Origin: Otatea glauca
Taxonomy: Eukaryota; Streptophyta; Magnoliopsida; Poales; Poaceae
Assembly: GCA_036346275.1 (NCBI GenBank)
Contig: CM070728.1
Coordinates: forward strand, 23,088,723-23,152,722
Length of the DNA stretch: 64,000 nucleotides
Reading direction: 5' to 3'
The position numbers and the translations under genes were made by a program. Of this stretch, positions 23,700-35,372 are shown in pieces (the first letter of the stretch is position 1; each line of letters starts with the position of its first letter). Under the pieces are notes generated by a model, which saw only the letters and a program-made list of their open reading frames with translations, searched no databases and was not told the DNA's origin.

Positions 23700-24740
23700 C
23701 ATTTGGCACCACCGTACGGTAGTAGCTCAGGCATTTTGAGTTGGAGCGCTACTTCTGAACCCTATACCGTTGGAATAAAGCATGTTTCACAGCTAAGTTT
23801 CACCCCAAGGTTTTATGTTGTTTCGTCTAGATAGGTTTCATGTTGTTTCACAATTCAGTTTCACCAGGTTTCGTAGTGTATTTATAAGTTCCGTAACATT
23901 TCAGTTTCGTAGGTTTCATTAGTTTCAAAAGAGTTTCAAATAGATTCTATAAATATTTCAGTATATCTCAATAAATTTCAATGAGTTTCTAATATGAAAC
24001 TACAAAGTTTCGTCAAGTTTCAAATTTGAAACTTGATTTAAAAAGAAATTCAAAATAATTTTAACTAAGTTTCAAGAGGCCAACTTTAAAGTTTCACAAG
24101 TTCCTTAGAAAAACAAATGAAAACCAATTTTATATGAGTTTCATGAGATTTGTCAAATATTAAAAAAATCAAGCGTGTTTACAGGGTTCGTATATCTAAA
24201 TGAAACACTGTGAAACTTCATGAAACTTATGTGTGAAACTAAGTTTCACGTGTTTCTAGAATATTTCAAGTTTCACCAAGTTTCAACCCACGAGTTTCAA
24301 CAAGTTTCAAAGCATATTTCACATGTTTCAGAGCATGTTTCAGGCCATTAATTGATTCAGAAGTTTCACAACGTTTCATAGATATATTTCATGTTATTTC
24401 ACAGTTAAGTTTCACTAGGTTCCGTAGTGTATTTATAAGTTTCATAACATTTCAGTTTCGTCAAGCATAATTTAACAGATATGTTTCATGTGAAACGTGA
24501 AACATGTCTGTGAAACATCGTGAAATTTTAATGTAAATACTATGAAACTTGGCGGGAAAAATCATGAAACCTAAGTGTGCAACATTGTGAACCTTGTAAT
24601 TGAAACTTCATGAAACTTCGGCTACACTGGTGAAACTTAGTGAAACTTCGCCTGCACTGATTAAACTTCGCCTATATATAGATTTCACAGATAGGTTTCA
24701 CTCGGAAGTTTCATGAGGTTCCATAAAAACACATGAATCT
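23700..24740. repeat. Dense TTTCA/TGAAA motif field
   Basis: Some 60-odd short GTTTCA or TGAAAC motifs are packed in about 1 kb, with no open frame. A longer block near 23815-23915 ('tttcatgttgtttcaca...gtagtgtatttataag') recurs near 24385-24465, showing internal duplication about 570 bp apart. No terminal repeats or target duplication were found. Confidence 0.8.
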
Positions 24741-25089
24741 CCCATGCACAGCTTCTCTTTCGTCTCTAGTGTGTTAAACTAGCAGAACAAAGAAGCTAGC
24801 ACTCGTGTTAGAGTAAGCACAATACGATGCTGGGCTACTTCTCCCGGCTACAGCGGCTGGAGCGCCCGCGCCCATTACGCCATTTGACGATGCGTCTACA
24901 TCAACAGTGTCAACCTCGGCGAGCTCCAATGCGGGACCTCCCAGCGCTCTCCAACTTCAGACTGATCGCGACACCCCCTTGCTTTGCCATAGGATTGAAT
25001 AGGGAGATGTGTTCTCTAGATCAGCCTAATGCAAACAGTAATCAGCCTACTCAATACGGTAAGCACACGTATTGCTTTGCTTTGCGATT
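24741..25089. other. Spacer before the UGT remnant
   Basis: No supported gene. A 92-codon frame from 24827 has no recognisable similarity. Confidence 0.35.
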
Positions 25090-25665
25090 CTGGCACCGCC
25101 CGTGAACGGCGGAACGTCCTTAGGCCCGAGCTCGACGCCCAAAACTCCCCGCGCCAGCAGAGTGCTCCCGTCCATCACCGGCAACGCCAATCACCCCGAG
25201 AACACCTCCCTGTAGATCAGGTCCACCACGCACAGCTGCAACAGGAACATGTGGCCCCAATGCCGGCCGCCTGCACCACGCGCCGCACCCACGCCACGAG
25301 AGGGTCGTACACCAGCACGTGCACCGGCCGCCCCGCGAGTGACTCCGACCGGAGCAGCTCCTCCAGCGTCTCGAACCCTGTGGCCTCGAGACTGCGGCAG
25401 TACCCAAAGAAATCGTCGCCGCACGCGGTCGCCATACCGGCGGCGTCAAAGCCTTCGGAGATGGCGGCCACACGGAAGGGCTCGCCTGGGGGTGGTGTTG
25501 TCGAGAGCCAAGCACGTAGCGGGTGACGACGAGCGTGGGGCAGAGGCCGTGGTACGTGAGGCGGCGGCCGAACTGGAGCATCGGGTTTGCGTGGCCTTGC
25601 GCGCCCGGGAAAGGCAGAAGAAAGACGTTCGCGCCACCACCTTCTTCGGACGATGGATTCTTATT
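25090..25665 (-). pseudogene. UDP-glycosyltransferase fragment (UGT74-like N-terminal half)
   Basis: On the minus strand the N-terminal acceptor domain of a plant family-1 glycosyltransferase is readable in pieces. ANVFLLPFPGAQGHANPMLQFGRRLTYHG is followed by PTLVVTRYVL. In another frame come AAISEGFDAAGM, GFETLEELLRSE and RPVHVLVYDPLVAWVRRV. In a third come DLIYREVF and finally LPVMDGSTLLARGVLGVELGPKDVPPF. No ATG precedes the first block in frame, at least two frameshifts break it, and the C-terminal half with the PSPG sugar-donor motif is absent. The family glycosylates small acceptors in the cytosol. This copy is dead. Subfamily is inferred from the block pattern. Confidence 0.85.
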
Positions 25666-28600
25666 CCGTAGATTTCCATTTATTCAGTATACCGTACTTT
25701 AGTTTTTCTGTTTGAGTTTTGACCTAGGGTGGGGATCATACTTACTGTGCACTGAAGTGTAGTAGTAAGTACTAGGGGGTACAGCCGTACAAGGCAACAG
25801 CCTGCTAACCGAGGGAGACCGTACGGCCGCGCCACCGAGCACCGACACGGGCAAGCCCCGCGAATTAAGCAGGAGTTACTGCTCCTCATGTGCCGAATGA
25901 AACGGCAAGTACAGTGACACGACATGCACATTAATCCCCTCAACAAAGCCGGGTACTCCGTTGCCTGGCGAGCGAGTAGAGCAATGGAGTGTTTGTCTCG
26001 TTGAGTTGTTGAGATTCTGAGCCCGAGTAAATCTAATCATTGGCGATGCGGTGGAGGAACGGCCGATCGAGCCGAGCCAACAACCCCGCCTATGCTACCG
26101 TGTGTCGTGTGACCAGGGATTTGACCCATCCTACGGCGTTTTTCCCTGCCAAGCTAATGCTCCGGCCGCGGGGAGCAACGCCGAGCAGGGGACGCTGTCG
26201 TCCAGGCCACACGTCGCTGCGGCGAGCGACCTGACCGGCAAGGGGCGGGAATAAATGCGACGTCGGTCGCCGAGCGGAAGGGCTTTATTCTTCGGCCAGG
26301 TCGGCGTAATGGCGACTTTAAATTGGCCGGTGAAGCGGCACAACGGCGCCACCGCTCGCTCGCTCGGCTCGTCCAAGCGAGGCGAGGCCGCCCCGCCCGG
26401 CGAACGGTGGCGGCGCCCAGCCGTCAGATCTAACGCAACGGGATGAAGTTTGAGTGCTTCGAATCAGACTGCTGAGATGACCTTCTGCGCTTTGTTGGCT
26501 GCCACCGTCACACAAATGTGCATTGGCTAGCCTCCATCATGAAGCGCTTTCAGCAATCAGCAGGCAGTGAGACGAACACAGAAAGACAAACCTGAAATGC
26601 ATATTGCAGATGTACTTAAGCATACTTACGCCCAAGTTAAGCAAACGCTTCTCGATTAATTAAACAGTCATGTAGTTATATATCAGACTCTGAAATGAAC
26701 CAACAAACCAGGTTCAGGCTGAACAGCTGCAGTGATGGTGGTACTAAGACAGATCATGTAAACCTTCCTGCATCTGAATGCGCCGACAAGCTGCACCCAC
26801 CGACAAGCTGCACCCAGAATTTAGAATTAGAGTGGCTAAAAAACACCACGGTGAGGTGATGGTAAATCAGATCAAGTCAAGCCTCCTGCAGCTCATGACG
26901 AATGACGATCCCGGACTTGCGTACAAGCGGGAACAGTTGGGTTGATCTCAGCACAGAAGGCAGCACTATGTGAAGCAGTGATGACTGATGACGTACAACA
27001 AAACTTCTGAGAACAAAGTGACATGAACACTGAAAGTAAACCATGCTGGTGAAATGACATCAGGGCATTTTTTTTTTCACGGTAAAGCAATTACAGACAA
27101 CACAGAGATAAACTAAATTTCACATATAGGATGTACAGACAAATTCCTATAGAGCAAGAGATCAGAGTATCAGACAATAGACAGTGAAGCAAAGCTCTTT
27201 TAGCTTACATACACAAGCAGAAGGCGACAACTACTAAGAGACATACTGAAACCAACAGTGTCATACAGAAGCTATATACTAATACTGCATATGGAGCGGT
27301 GACTCTTTACAACATGCAAAATCAAGCTAAACATCTAGCAAACATTGCAGGATCACTGAATAGAAAACCACAGGGAACTCCTGGACATCATAGTGGAGTG
27401 TTGGGATTTGGCTGACTAACATCAATATCCTTTCTGCTGAGTTAAACCAGAGTTGTAAAGCAATATTGCTAATCGCAATTCAATTCTGGTTGATTTTGTA
27501 GCTGTTTCTTTAAGAGAAGAAAAGAAACAAAGATACACAGAAAATTCCATAGCTCGACTGTTTTTGCTGAAAATGGCTGCAAGTCCAGGAGCCAGTACCG
27601 GTAGCTCTGCACAAAGAACATGTCTGAAAACCTTACGCAGGAAGCCCACAACCATTTTTAGGGGAAATAGTAACATCATTCAATAGAAAACACAAGAGTT
27701 CTGCATTGTAAAATTTTAAAAGAGGTAATGCTAAGACGCACACCCCACAGCATGGATCATCATGAGAATTGAGATGCTTGGCACAATAAAGCTAGTGGCA
27801 TCAGGATAACCAACGTATTACAAATAAGACACACATGAAGAGAAGATTCACTTTCAGATAGCAAAAATGACTGATTTTTCTCATGGAATGATGCACAGTA
27901 AAGCAGTGGTAACTGCTGACAGACAAAAGCAGAGGGTTGCTGTAACTAAACAATGGAGCGCACCTACAAGAAATGGCAAAATATCTACAAAATTGCATAC
28001 AGCTATGTACTGGTGCATACTTGATGAAGCATGAACTCTATGATCTAGCAAGGCCTATAGGACACACTCAACCATATTTAAAAAAGAAAAAGAAAAAATG
28101 ATGGCAGCGAACGATAACATATAGTAGAAAGAAGCCCCATAATAAGATTCAAAGTGAGGCACTATTCAGGTACACAATCTACAGTAGGCAAAGACACTAC
28201 AATAACAGTTCAAGAGAAGCAAAGGGAACATGTAAACTAATGATCATCAGAATTGCAAAACATAAATGCAAATACAATTCACACAGAAATTACTACAAAA
28301 GGAACCTTTTTTTAACCTATTTCAGAGGTTATGCAACAAGGCAAAAGGCCATGTAGTTCCCATCTCACTTGGCAAGTTGACGTGCACTCAACATCCTCCA
28401 TATGTACAATGTATAAAAACAATCGGTAAATCTACTTCTGTTCTGCCACCGTTAGTTCAATTCAATATGGTCTGATCTATAGTTTCTTGACCAGAGGAAC
28501 TCCTAAAATAACGCAGAACAACGTGTGCAAAGCGGCGTATTGTGATAACTATGTGGGAACTACAAAATTACATGCACATATAAGCTTTAGATAAAAAAAT

Positions 28601-29118
28601 AATTTAAATTTTGTGACCAAACACACCAAAAAGTATACATCATTTCTAAAAGGAATAACCAACACAATGTACCTGAGTATCCTTGATTTCAGGAAAGGGT
28701 ATAAGAAATGACAATATTACCTTTATATACCCATAACTATCTATAGGGATCGCTCTTAGAACTATCAACTATGTAAAATTATATTTGATAAGTTTCTTAT
28801 ATCAAATGACGAAAAGAAGTGTTCTTTTTGCTATTCAGTGTTTGACTGTATAGATGGTGTAATGGATTCGCATACCGTTTTATACTTCAACCAGTAGCCA
28901 CAATACGTTCCATGTTTCACCAAGCAAAACCAGACAACACAAACTCTTGTCACCTAATCTAAACGAACTCTTTGAGGAAACCACAACTGAGGGGAAAAGT
29001 GGTACCATTTCGATGTCAAGCAAAAGGAAGCAATCAGATCAGGCATCACACATTCACCAGACAAATTTCTCTCTCTTTTTTTCATAAATAGTTCCTCTTT
29101 TATTTAACTATCCATTAC
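25666..29118. other. Long gene-free stretch downstream of CAF1
   Basis: About 3.4 kb, partly GC-rich (25.9-26.5 kb) and then AT-rich. I recognise no gene, RNA gene or bounded element. The last few hundred bases may hold the 3' untranslated region of the CAF1 gene. An AATAAA on the minus strand lies at about 29099-29104. Confidence 0.4.
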
Positions 29119-29961
29119 TCAGTGAGCAGCAGAGGTGGTCTCCCCGCCCTCTGTGCCGAGACCATACAACACACCGGCATATTTCTCAGTTAACCCGTTG
29201 AAGTATGCCTCCTTGAGCTTCTTGAAGGAGAGCGCAGTCAGTAGCGAGTCGGACCCCGCCTGATGGCAGATTCCGACCCGCTCGACGTCGAGCAGCTCGG
29301 CGAGCTTGTTCAGCCCGCCGTGGAGGCTATTGCAGAACCTCATCAAATGCTTGATGTCGTAGACGATGGGGAAGTATATCTTGATGAGGTCGAAGAATCC
29401 GGACATCGTGTCCGGCAGGTTTGTGCCGCTGAGCAGCTTGAGCAAGTAGCCGAAGTCGTAGCCGCTGTGGAAGGTAACCCAGCGGACCTCGACGTTCATG
29501 ACGACGCCGGAGGACATGAGCAGCTCGGCGAAGCGGCGCGCGTCGGCGCCATCAGCGCCGTGGCGCGCGAAGTCGATCCCGCTGCGTCGGAGCAGGTCGA
29601 TGGAGTCCGCGGCGGCGACGTCGGTCCGGGGGTCGAACCCCCGGAAATTGAACTGCCAGACGCAGGCGCGGCCCCCCGGGCCGAGGGCCGGGAGACCGCC
29701 GCGCTCGTCGGAGAAGGTGAGGCCGAGCTGGATGAGCTTGAGCATGTCGACGTTGGCCTTGAGTGTGGCGTAGTTGAAGTCGGCGGCGGATTTGAAGGTC
29801 CCGAGCGGGCGGCAGACGACGCCAGGGAACTCCGTGTCCATGGCGACGTACGGGTAGTCGTCGACGATGTCGCGGATCACGGCGAACTCCGCCTCGAGGT
29901 TGTCCGCCCACACCTCGCGGATCTCCACCCCGTCGGGCTTCTCTGCGGCCGGCGTCGCCAT
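29119..29961 (-). CDS. CAF1: CCR4-associated factor 1 (CAF1/POP2-type) deadenylase
   Basis: An uninterrupted 280-residue single-exon protein, the usual size for plant CAF1. It is the 3'-5' exoribonuclease subunit of the CCR4-NOT complex and shortens mRNA poly(A) tails in the cytoplasm. The DEDDh nuclease residues are all present: Asp42 and Glu44 in AMDTEFPG, Asp169 in FHSGYDFGYL, and His233 and Asp238 in HQAGSDSLLT. Family landmarks FPGVVCRPLG, FWQFNF-like VWQFNFRGFD, FFDLIKIYFPIVYDIKHLM and the C-terminal GLTEKYAGVLYGLG are in order. The start is the first ATG and is followed within 15 residues by the conserved EIREVWADNLE. Absence of introns and high GC are common for grass CAF1 paralogs, many of which are stress-inducible (family knowledge). 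It appears functional. Confidence 0.96.
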   Translation of the reverse strand: MATPAAEKPDGVEIREVWADNLEAEFAVIRDIVDDYPYVAMDTEFPGVVCRPLGTFKSAADFNYATLKANVDMLKLIQLGLTFSDERGGLPALGPGGRACVWQFNFRGFDPRTDVAAADSIDLLRRSGIDFARHGADGADARRFAELLMSSGVVMNVEVRWVTFHSGYDFGYLLKLLSGTNLPDTMSGFFDLIKIYFPIVYDIKHLMRFCNSLHGGLNKLAELLDVERVGICHQAGSDSLLTALSFKKLKEAYFNGLTEKYAGVLYGLGTEGGETTSAAH

Positions 29962-30124
29962 CGGCTACCGCGCATCCAAGATTCGAGCTTTCCTCTCCTA
30001 CTCCTCCTTGCTGGAATCCTCCGAGCTAGCGCTAGGGTTCGCGAGATCGTGGGGACGAGCGGGACGCGGCGGCGGGGTTGGGGCCCACGGGTCAGCGGCG
30101 GGGGGCGGGAGCTCCCATGGGTGG

Positions 30125-30175
30125 GGTAGGGAGGAGGAGGAGGAGGAGGAGATCCAGGAGGAGGAGGGCGTGAGA
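30125..30175 (-). promoter_or_regulatory. CT-rich leader/promoter tract of the CAF1 gene
   Basis: On the sense (minus) strand this is an interrupted CTCCTC run about 165-215 bp upstream of the CAF1 ATG. Pyrimidine-rich tracts are typical of grass core promoters and 5' leaders. No TATA box was seen. Confidence 0.45.
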
Positions 30176-30788
30176 TTGGGGATTCGGGGGGAAGAATAGG
30201 AGAGGAATGGGGAAAGTGGGTGCCGTGCGCCGCCGGGGCAGGATTGGTGCCACGTGGCGGGGCCCGCGCATGATTGCCGGCCGGGCGTGCCGACGTGGGG
30301 GAGGGCGTTGGGTTCCCCTGGGTAGCTGCCGGTGGGCCAGGGGCTCGTCGGGCCATTTTTTTTTGTGTGGAGGTGCGGGTGGCACGTCAAGTTAGGGAGG
30401 AGCAGTTTGGTTTTGCTTCTTCCGGCAAGTTGGTGGTGATTGGTGAACGCCTGAACGGTGACGTTGATTGGAGAACTTTCCTTGAATTGGGTTTGGTCAT
30501 TGTAAGCCTGCCATCCTTAGTAGTTTGGTTCTGGAATTTGCTGGGTCTTTGAAAAAAAAATGTCTTCGGTTTTGACATGTTTAAAATAAAAAACAATACA
30601 ATCATAAGTTAGACTAGTACGGATCTAGAGGCATATTAGGCTCAGATGAAAGCTACATCGCCTACATAAAAATACAAACTATATATAGACGATGGAGCAA
30701 TCATAGACCTAGATATATGTTCTTAAAAATGCAAAAAAAAAAAAATTATAATCCATAGCAGACACATGAGATGCATAACTCTAATAAA
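30176..30788. other. CAF1 upstream region
   Basis: GC-rich to about 30400, then AT-rich. No gene. It ends with the octamer CTAATAAA (30781-30788), the left target duplication of the hAT element. Confidence 0.5.
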
Positions 30789-31963
30789 TAGGCCTGTGCA
30801 TTCGGTTTTTTCGGTTTTTGAATCCTAAAAACCGAACAGGCTGAAAAACTGAACTGAATTAACTTCGGTTCGGTTAATTCGGTTTTTCGGTTAACCGAAA
30901 ACACTTGAAGAGACCTTTGCACAATGAACCAGCAAGTTGGCACTTTACAGTGTTTTGTTTAAATAGCAATTAGCAAGCATCCAGCAAGTCAACAAGCGTC
31001 CCTAGACTTGAATGCTCAAACTTATTGCTGTCGCAATAGCATACATAATGTCCAAATTCCAATAACACAAAATACATAATGTCCATTAACACAAATTACA
31101 TTGTCTAACAATACCATTATACCACAAAATACATTGTTCAACAAAGTGTCCAACTAAAAAGCATGCAATACCTCCATTTGTCTCTCTCAGGAGGGAGGCC
31201 ACAGGGAAGCGGCATTTTCTGCCACATCAGAAATAATGGATTAATAAATTAACAAGTAACTGTGATATCTACGGTAAAACACCTTAATTACCTAGTTAAG
31301 AGAATGTTAATAATAGATGTACACTACTACTAAGTTATCTTGTGTGTTATCTATTCCTGCAGCTACCTGGATATCTGGCTGTTTTTTTCAGCTTATTTGG
31401 GCAATAGCGTATCACCAATTCACCCTGGAAGATTTTTTTTCCCACTTGCCTCAACCAGGAGAGCTCTTGTCTGAATCTTTTTTGCTGGATCCAACCATTT
31501 TTTTTCATATTTAATCCAAGCTGGATGTACAATAACAATGCAGATTTGCATGTCTAATGATCATTGTATAAAATCAAACATTTTATTCATGATGTTTTAC
31601 ATGTAGTCAACAACTTCTGATGATGCTATTTTAAAAGCTGAAGAGTAGTTTAATTCATCATTATATTGCAAGATTGAAGTCAGAAAGCATGCTGTTCTTT
31701 ATTCTTTTTATTGAAACCTTTTGAGTTTTGGACAGGAGAAGGATTGAAATTAGACAATAGACATGATTCTAGACATGATGTTTTTAAGTTGACTTACTGA
31801 AAGCAAACTTCACAAATCACAATTCTCAACAAGGCAACACTAGAATGTAGAATCAAAGCTGAAAATTGAGAAAACACATTATTAGAGCAATAATACGAAA
31901 TTTGCAGATAACTAAAGAAATGAATGACTAATAGCAGAATATTGTCTTGAATCTCACCAAAAT

Positions 31964-34185
31964 TTAGGTAGTAGTCTCACTAGGTTTGGTTACAGACTCA
32001 GATTTAAACTTTTCCTTGGAAGAATTGGCAACATCTTCTACAATTATGGCTGAAATGGAATAAAATCGATGGTCAATTGTCGTGATGAACAAGATAGATG
32101 TAATTGAAGCAAACTGTAAACATCAATAAGAATTTGTTTATTACCTTCCTTGATTTTGGCCAAATTTGCTGGATCTTCTTCCATATTGATAGGTAGGGAT
32201 TGACGTAACCAATCTTGTGTACAAACTAAACATTGTACCATAAATGGCGTGAGTGAGCTCCTAAAGGCATCAAGGACACATCCGCCTGTGCTAAAGGCTG
32301 ACTCAGATGCAACTGTTGATATGGGAACTGCTAATACATCACGAGCCAAGCGAGACAATATTGGGAATCTAGGAGAATTGCACTTCCACCACTCAAGAAT
32401 ATCAAAATTCTCGATGTCTTCTTCATTATCTTCACCAAGGTATTTTTCAAGTTCAGACTTGCTGGTGCCAATTCCAGTATTTCTCATCCTCATTTTTTCT
32501 GCAATTAGGGATTTCATCAACCTGGTACTCCTTTCCGCAGGTTCTTGTGAATCATTGGATTGTGGTGCCTTATCACTGGGAGCATATAGTTTTGTGTACT
32601 CATGAAACAAAGAACGAAAAGAACCATTCACATGATTCCAGACTTCCTTTCTGTCTTCTTCACCAAACATCTCTAAAATAGCTATATTTGTGTAATTAGA
32701 TAGCTTGTATCTAGGATTGAGTGCAACAGTAATAAACATGAGCATGTTCAATTTATCCTTATCTCCCCAATACTTGTAGTACTTCTCTAGCATTCTTTGG
32801 CCCATTTCCTTACGCTTATCATCATCACTATGACACCATTGTCGCAACAAAAGCAAAACATTGCCAATCTCATGAAATAAAATGTTAGATTTCACATGAT
32901 GTGTGGCAGAAACACGGAGAGTGAGCTTATAGAAGTGTCTAAGAAACTCTATCATCTTCTTTGCATTCTCCCAATCTCCACTTTCAGGAACTCCAGGACC
33001 TTTCTCACCACATAATTCTATTGTATAGTATGGATCTTCTTCACCATATCTTCCGAATACATCCTTATAAATTGATGCAGCATTCAACATAAGGTATGTC
33101 GAGTTACATCTAGTACAAACATCTAGTGATAAAAATGCTTTACTGTCCACTTTTGCCAATTCAGCACATTTCTTAAATTTGGCTATTCTAGATGGGGAAT
33201 CCTTAATAAATTTAACAGCAGCACGGATACGTTGAGTTGAAACTGACACTTCTTTTAGGCCATCAGAAATTATCAAGTTAATAATATGTGCAACACATCT
33301 CATTTGAAGATACTTGCCTTTAGCAATGCTATTGTTAGAATTATCCAAGATCCTTCTCATGTAATTTAGAGCACTATCATTCGAGCTAGCATTATCAACA
33401 GTTACTGTGAAGACTTTTTCAATACACCATTCCATCAAACATTTCTCTAAAGATTTCCCAATATCCTCCCCCCGATGACTTTTTACCAAGAAAAAACCAA
33501 TGATCTTCTTACGTAGCTTCCAATCATTATCAATGAAATGTGCTGTGACACACATGTAGTTTTGTTGTGTGTTTGAAGTCCATGTATCAGTGGTGAGGGC
33601 AACTCTTTCATAAGAATCCTTAAAAAATTGTTTAAGTTTAGATTTCTCATTATTGAAAGTGAGAATAGAGTCCCTAGTAGTTGTTCTTCTAGAGGGAACA
33701 GAGAAACGAGGATAAGTTTTAGACATGAACTTTTTGAAGCCTTCACGTTCAGAAAATGCAAAAGGAAGCTCATCTATAATGATCATTTCAGCAAAAGCTT
33801 CCCTAAGTGCTTCAGGATCAAACTTCCAAGTGGAAATGGCACAATGACTACTATCCCCCTGATTTGCTTCTACTTGCAAAGTACTTTGCTTAGGGTATGT
33901 ATTCTTATTAGGATTACGCTTGCATATTCTCAAGTGAGAGTTTAAGGAGGATGTACCATTAGTTTTTGGATCACAGCGAAGTTCACGGGCACAATGTTTG
34001 CACTTGGCCTTAAGGACATCTCCAACTTTGATCTTGCTAAAGCTTGCCCACACGTCATATCTTGGTGCCATTGCTTTTCTTTTCTTCACCTCCTGATGCT
34101 GTTGCTGCTTATTCTTCGTCTGTACAGTCTCTGTCTCATCCATTTGGCTACCACGGTTTCCAGTGTTTTCGTCGGGCTCCACCAT
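31964..34185 (-). CDS. hAT transposase (BED zinc finger, RNase H-like, dimerisation domain)
   Basis: Exon 1 is 34185-32145. A 95 bp GT-AG intron (32144-32050) and exon 2 (32049-31964) give 708 residues. Without the intron the frame runs on to 32044 with an unrelated tail. Domains: basic N-terminus; BED finger with Cys62, Cys65, His84, Cys88; RNase H-like core with Asp200 in LTTDTWTS and Asp264 in VTVDNASSND; CVAHIINLI insertion-domain start near 297; hAT dimerisation block at about 579-660 (FDILEWWK, FPILSRLARDVLAVPISTVASESAFS). The enzyme cuts and pastes the element in the nucleus. There are no stops or frameshifts. One oddity is Cys360 in TRCNSTYLML, where the family normally has Trp (RWNSTY), which might impair activity. 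A strong acceptor (TTTGTAG) abuts the ATG, suggesting a 5' leader intron. Confidence 0.93.
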
Positions 34186-35372
34186 CTACAAATCGAGCAA
34201 GAGTGCAACACAATGGTTAGTGATTGAAAATAAAAAAGGATTGACCAAGCAAACAAGCAATGAAGCGAATAGTACATTGCGGGATATTTCTGTTGAGGCA
34301 GCCGTTGTTCCTATTCCACACTAAGATGAGATTGCCTGACTCACTAAGAAATTCATAGCATACATAGCATTAGTACTGCTAGGATATATACTTTATCATT
34401 GCTACTACCATCCAATCACCAGTACTACTACCATCCAATCAGCAATTATATATACAACCATCTCCTTTCGCTACTATCCTTCTTCTTCTCTTTCCATTTT
34501 TATATGTTGCACATCAGATGGAATGACATAAGCCCTATTAATGATTCCATCCACCTTTTGGTTCCAAGTATATGTTACTTTGAGACAACAGGATCAGTGG
34601 GCAGTGACTCCCTAACCAGAAAACAGTCATCAAACTTTCATTGCACACGTAAATTTCCTCTCATTAAAAAAATCGTAACTGAAATGATTACATCTCAGAT
34701 CTGTTTGAAAATAACTATAACTTGCATTTTGGGACAACCTGAGGATAACATCAATGAAAATCAATCCACTTCACTAGCATAATGAAAAGGCAAAGACCAC
34801 ATGATGCTCAGGTGTCAGGGCATAATATAATTACTAAAGAATGAAAAATACAGTAGATGAATTGCTGGAGAAAATTGTAGTTTTAACAATGATCACTGAG
34901 AGGCAACAAATTGTCAAAAGTTCTCAGAAAGATTGAGACCATGAACCACAAAATTTGAAAACATTTCACACTACACAACTAATTTTGCAGCCAGCCAGCC
35001 ATTGAGGCCACAATATGTTTCAGATAAGTTTTGGATGATAAGTAGTACCACATTATATACCTAAGTAAGTGGGTTATTCCTTTTAGCCTTTTGGCATCCA
35101 ATGTTTGGTCAAGGGTGCCATGGCCCATGTGCACGCGAAGGCTCAAAAAGGAGGTACATTAACACATATTTTAACATTGTTCAAATGGATAGCAGCAGCT
35201 CAGTAACTAAGGATAGTCAAACTCAGATCTGATAGAGTGATAGACTGATACAGATTTTATGACTTATGAGGAGTTGGACTTGAGTTTTACCTCACTGGCC
35301 GGACTCCAGAGGAAGCGCAGAGGCACTTAGGCAGAGCAACCACTAGCCGAAGCAACTTCAGGAGGGAGGGAG

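Noticed and set aside
29263..30129. 288-codon plus-strand frame
   Set aside because: It is the complement of the CAF1 gene. Its acidic, repetitive composition follows from GC-rich codons on the other strand.
32044..32144. C-terminal 33 residues of the uninterrupted transposase frame
   Set aside because: A GT donor at 32144 and a TTTCAG acceptor at 32050 give a better spliced C-terminus, so this stretch is read as intron.
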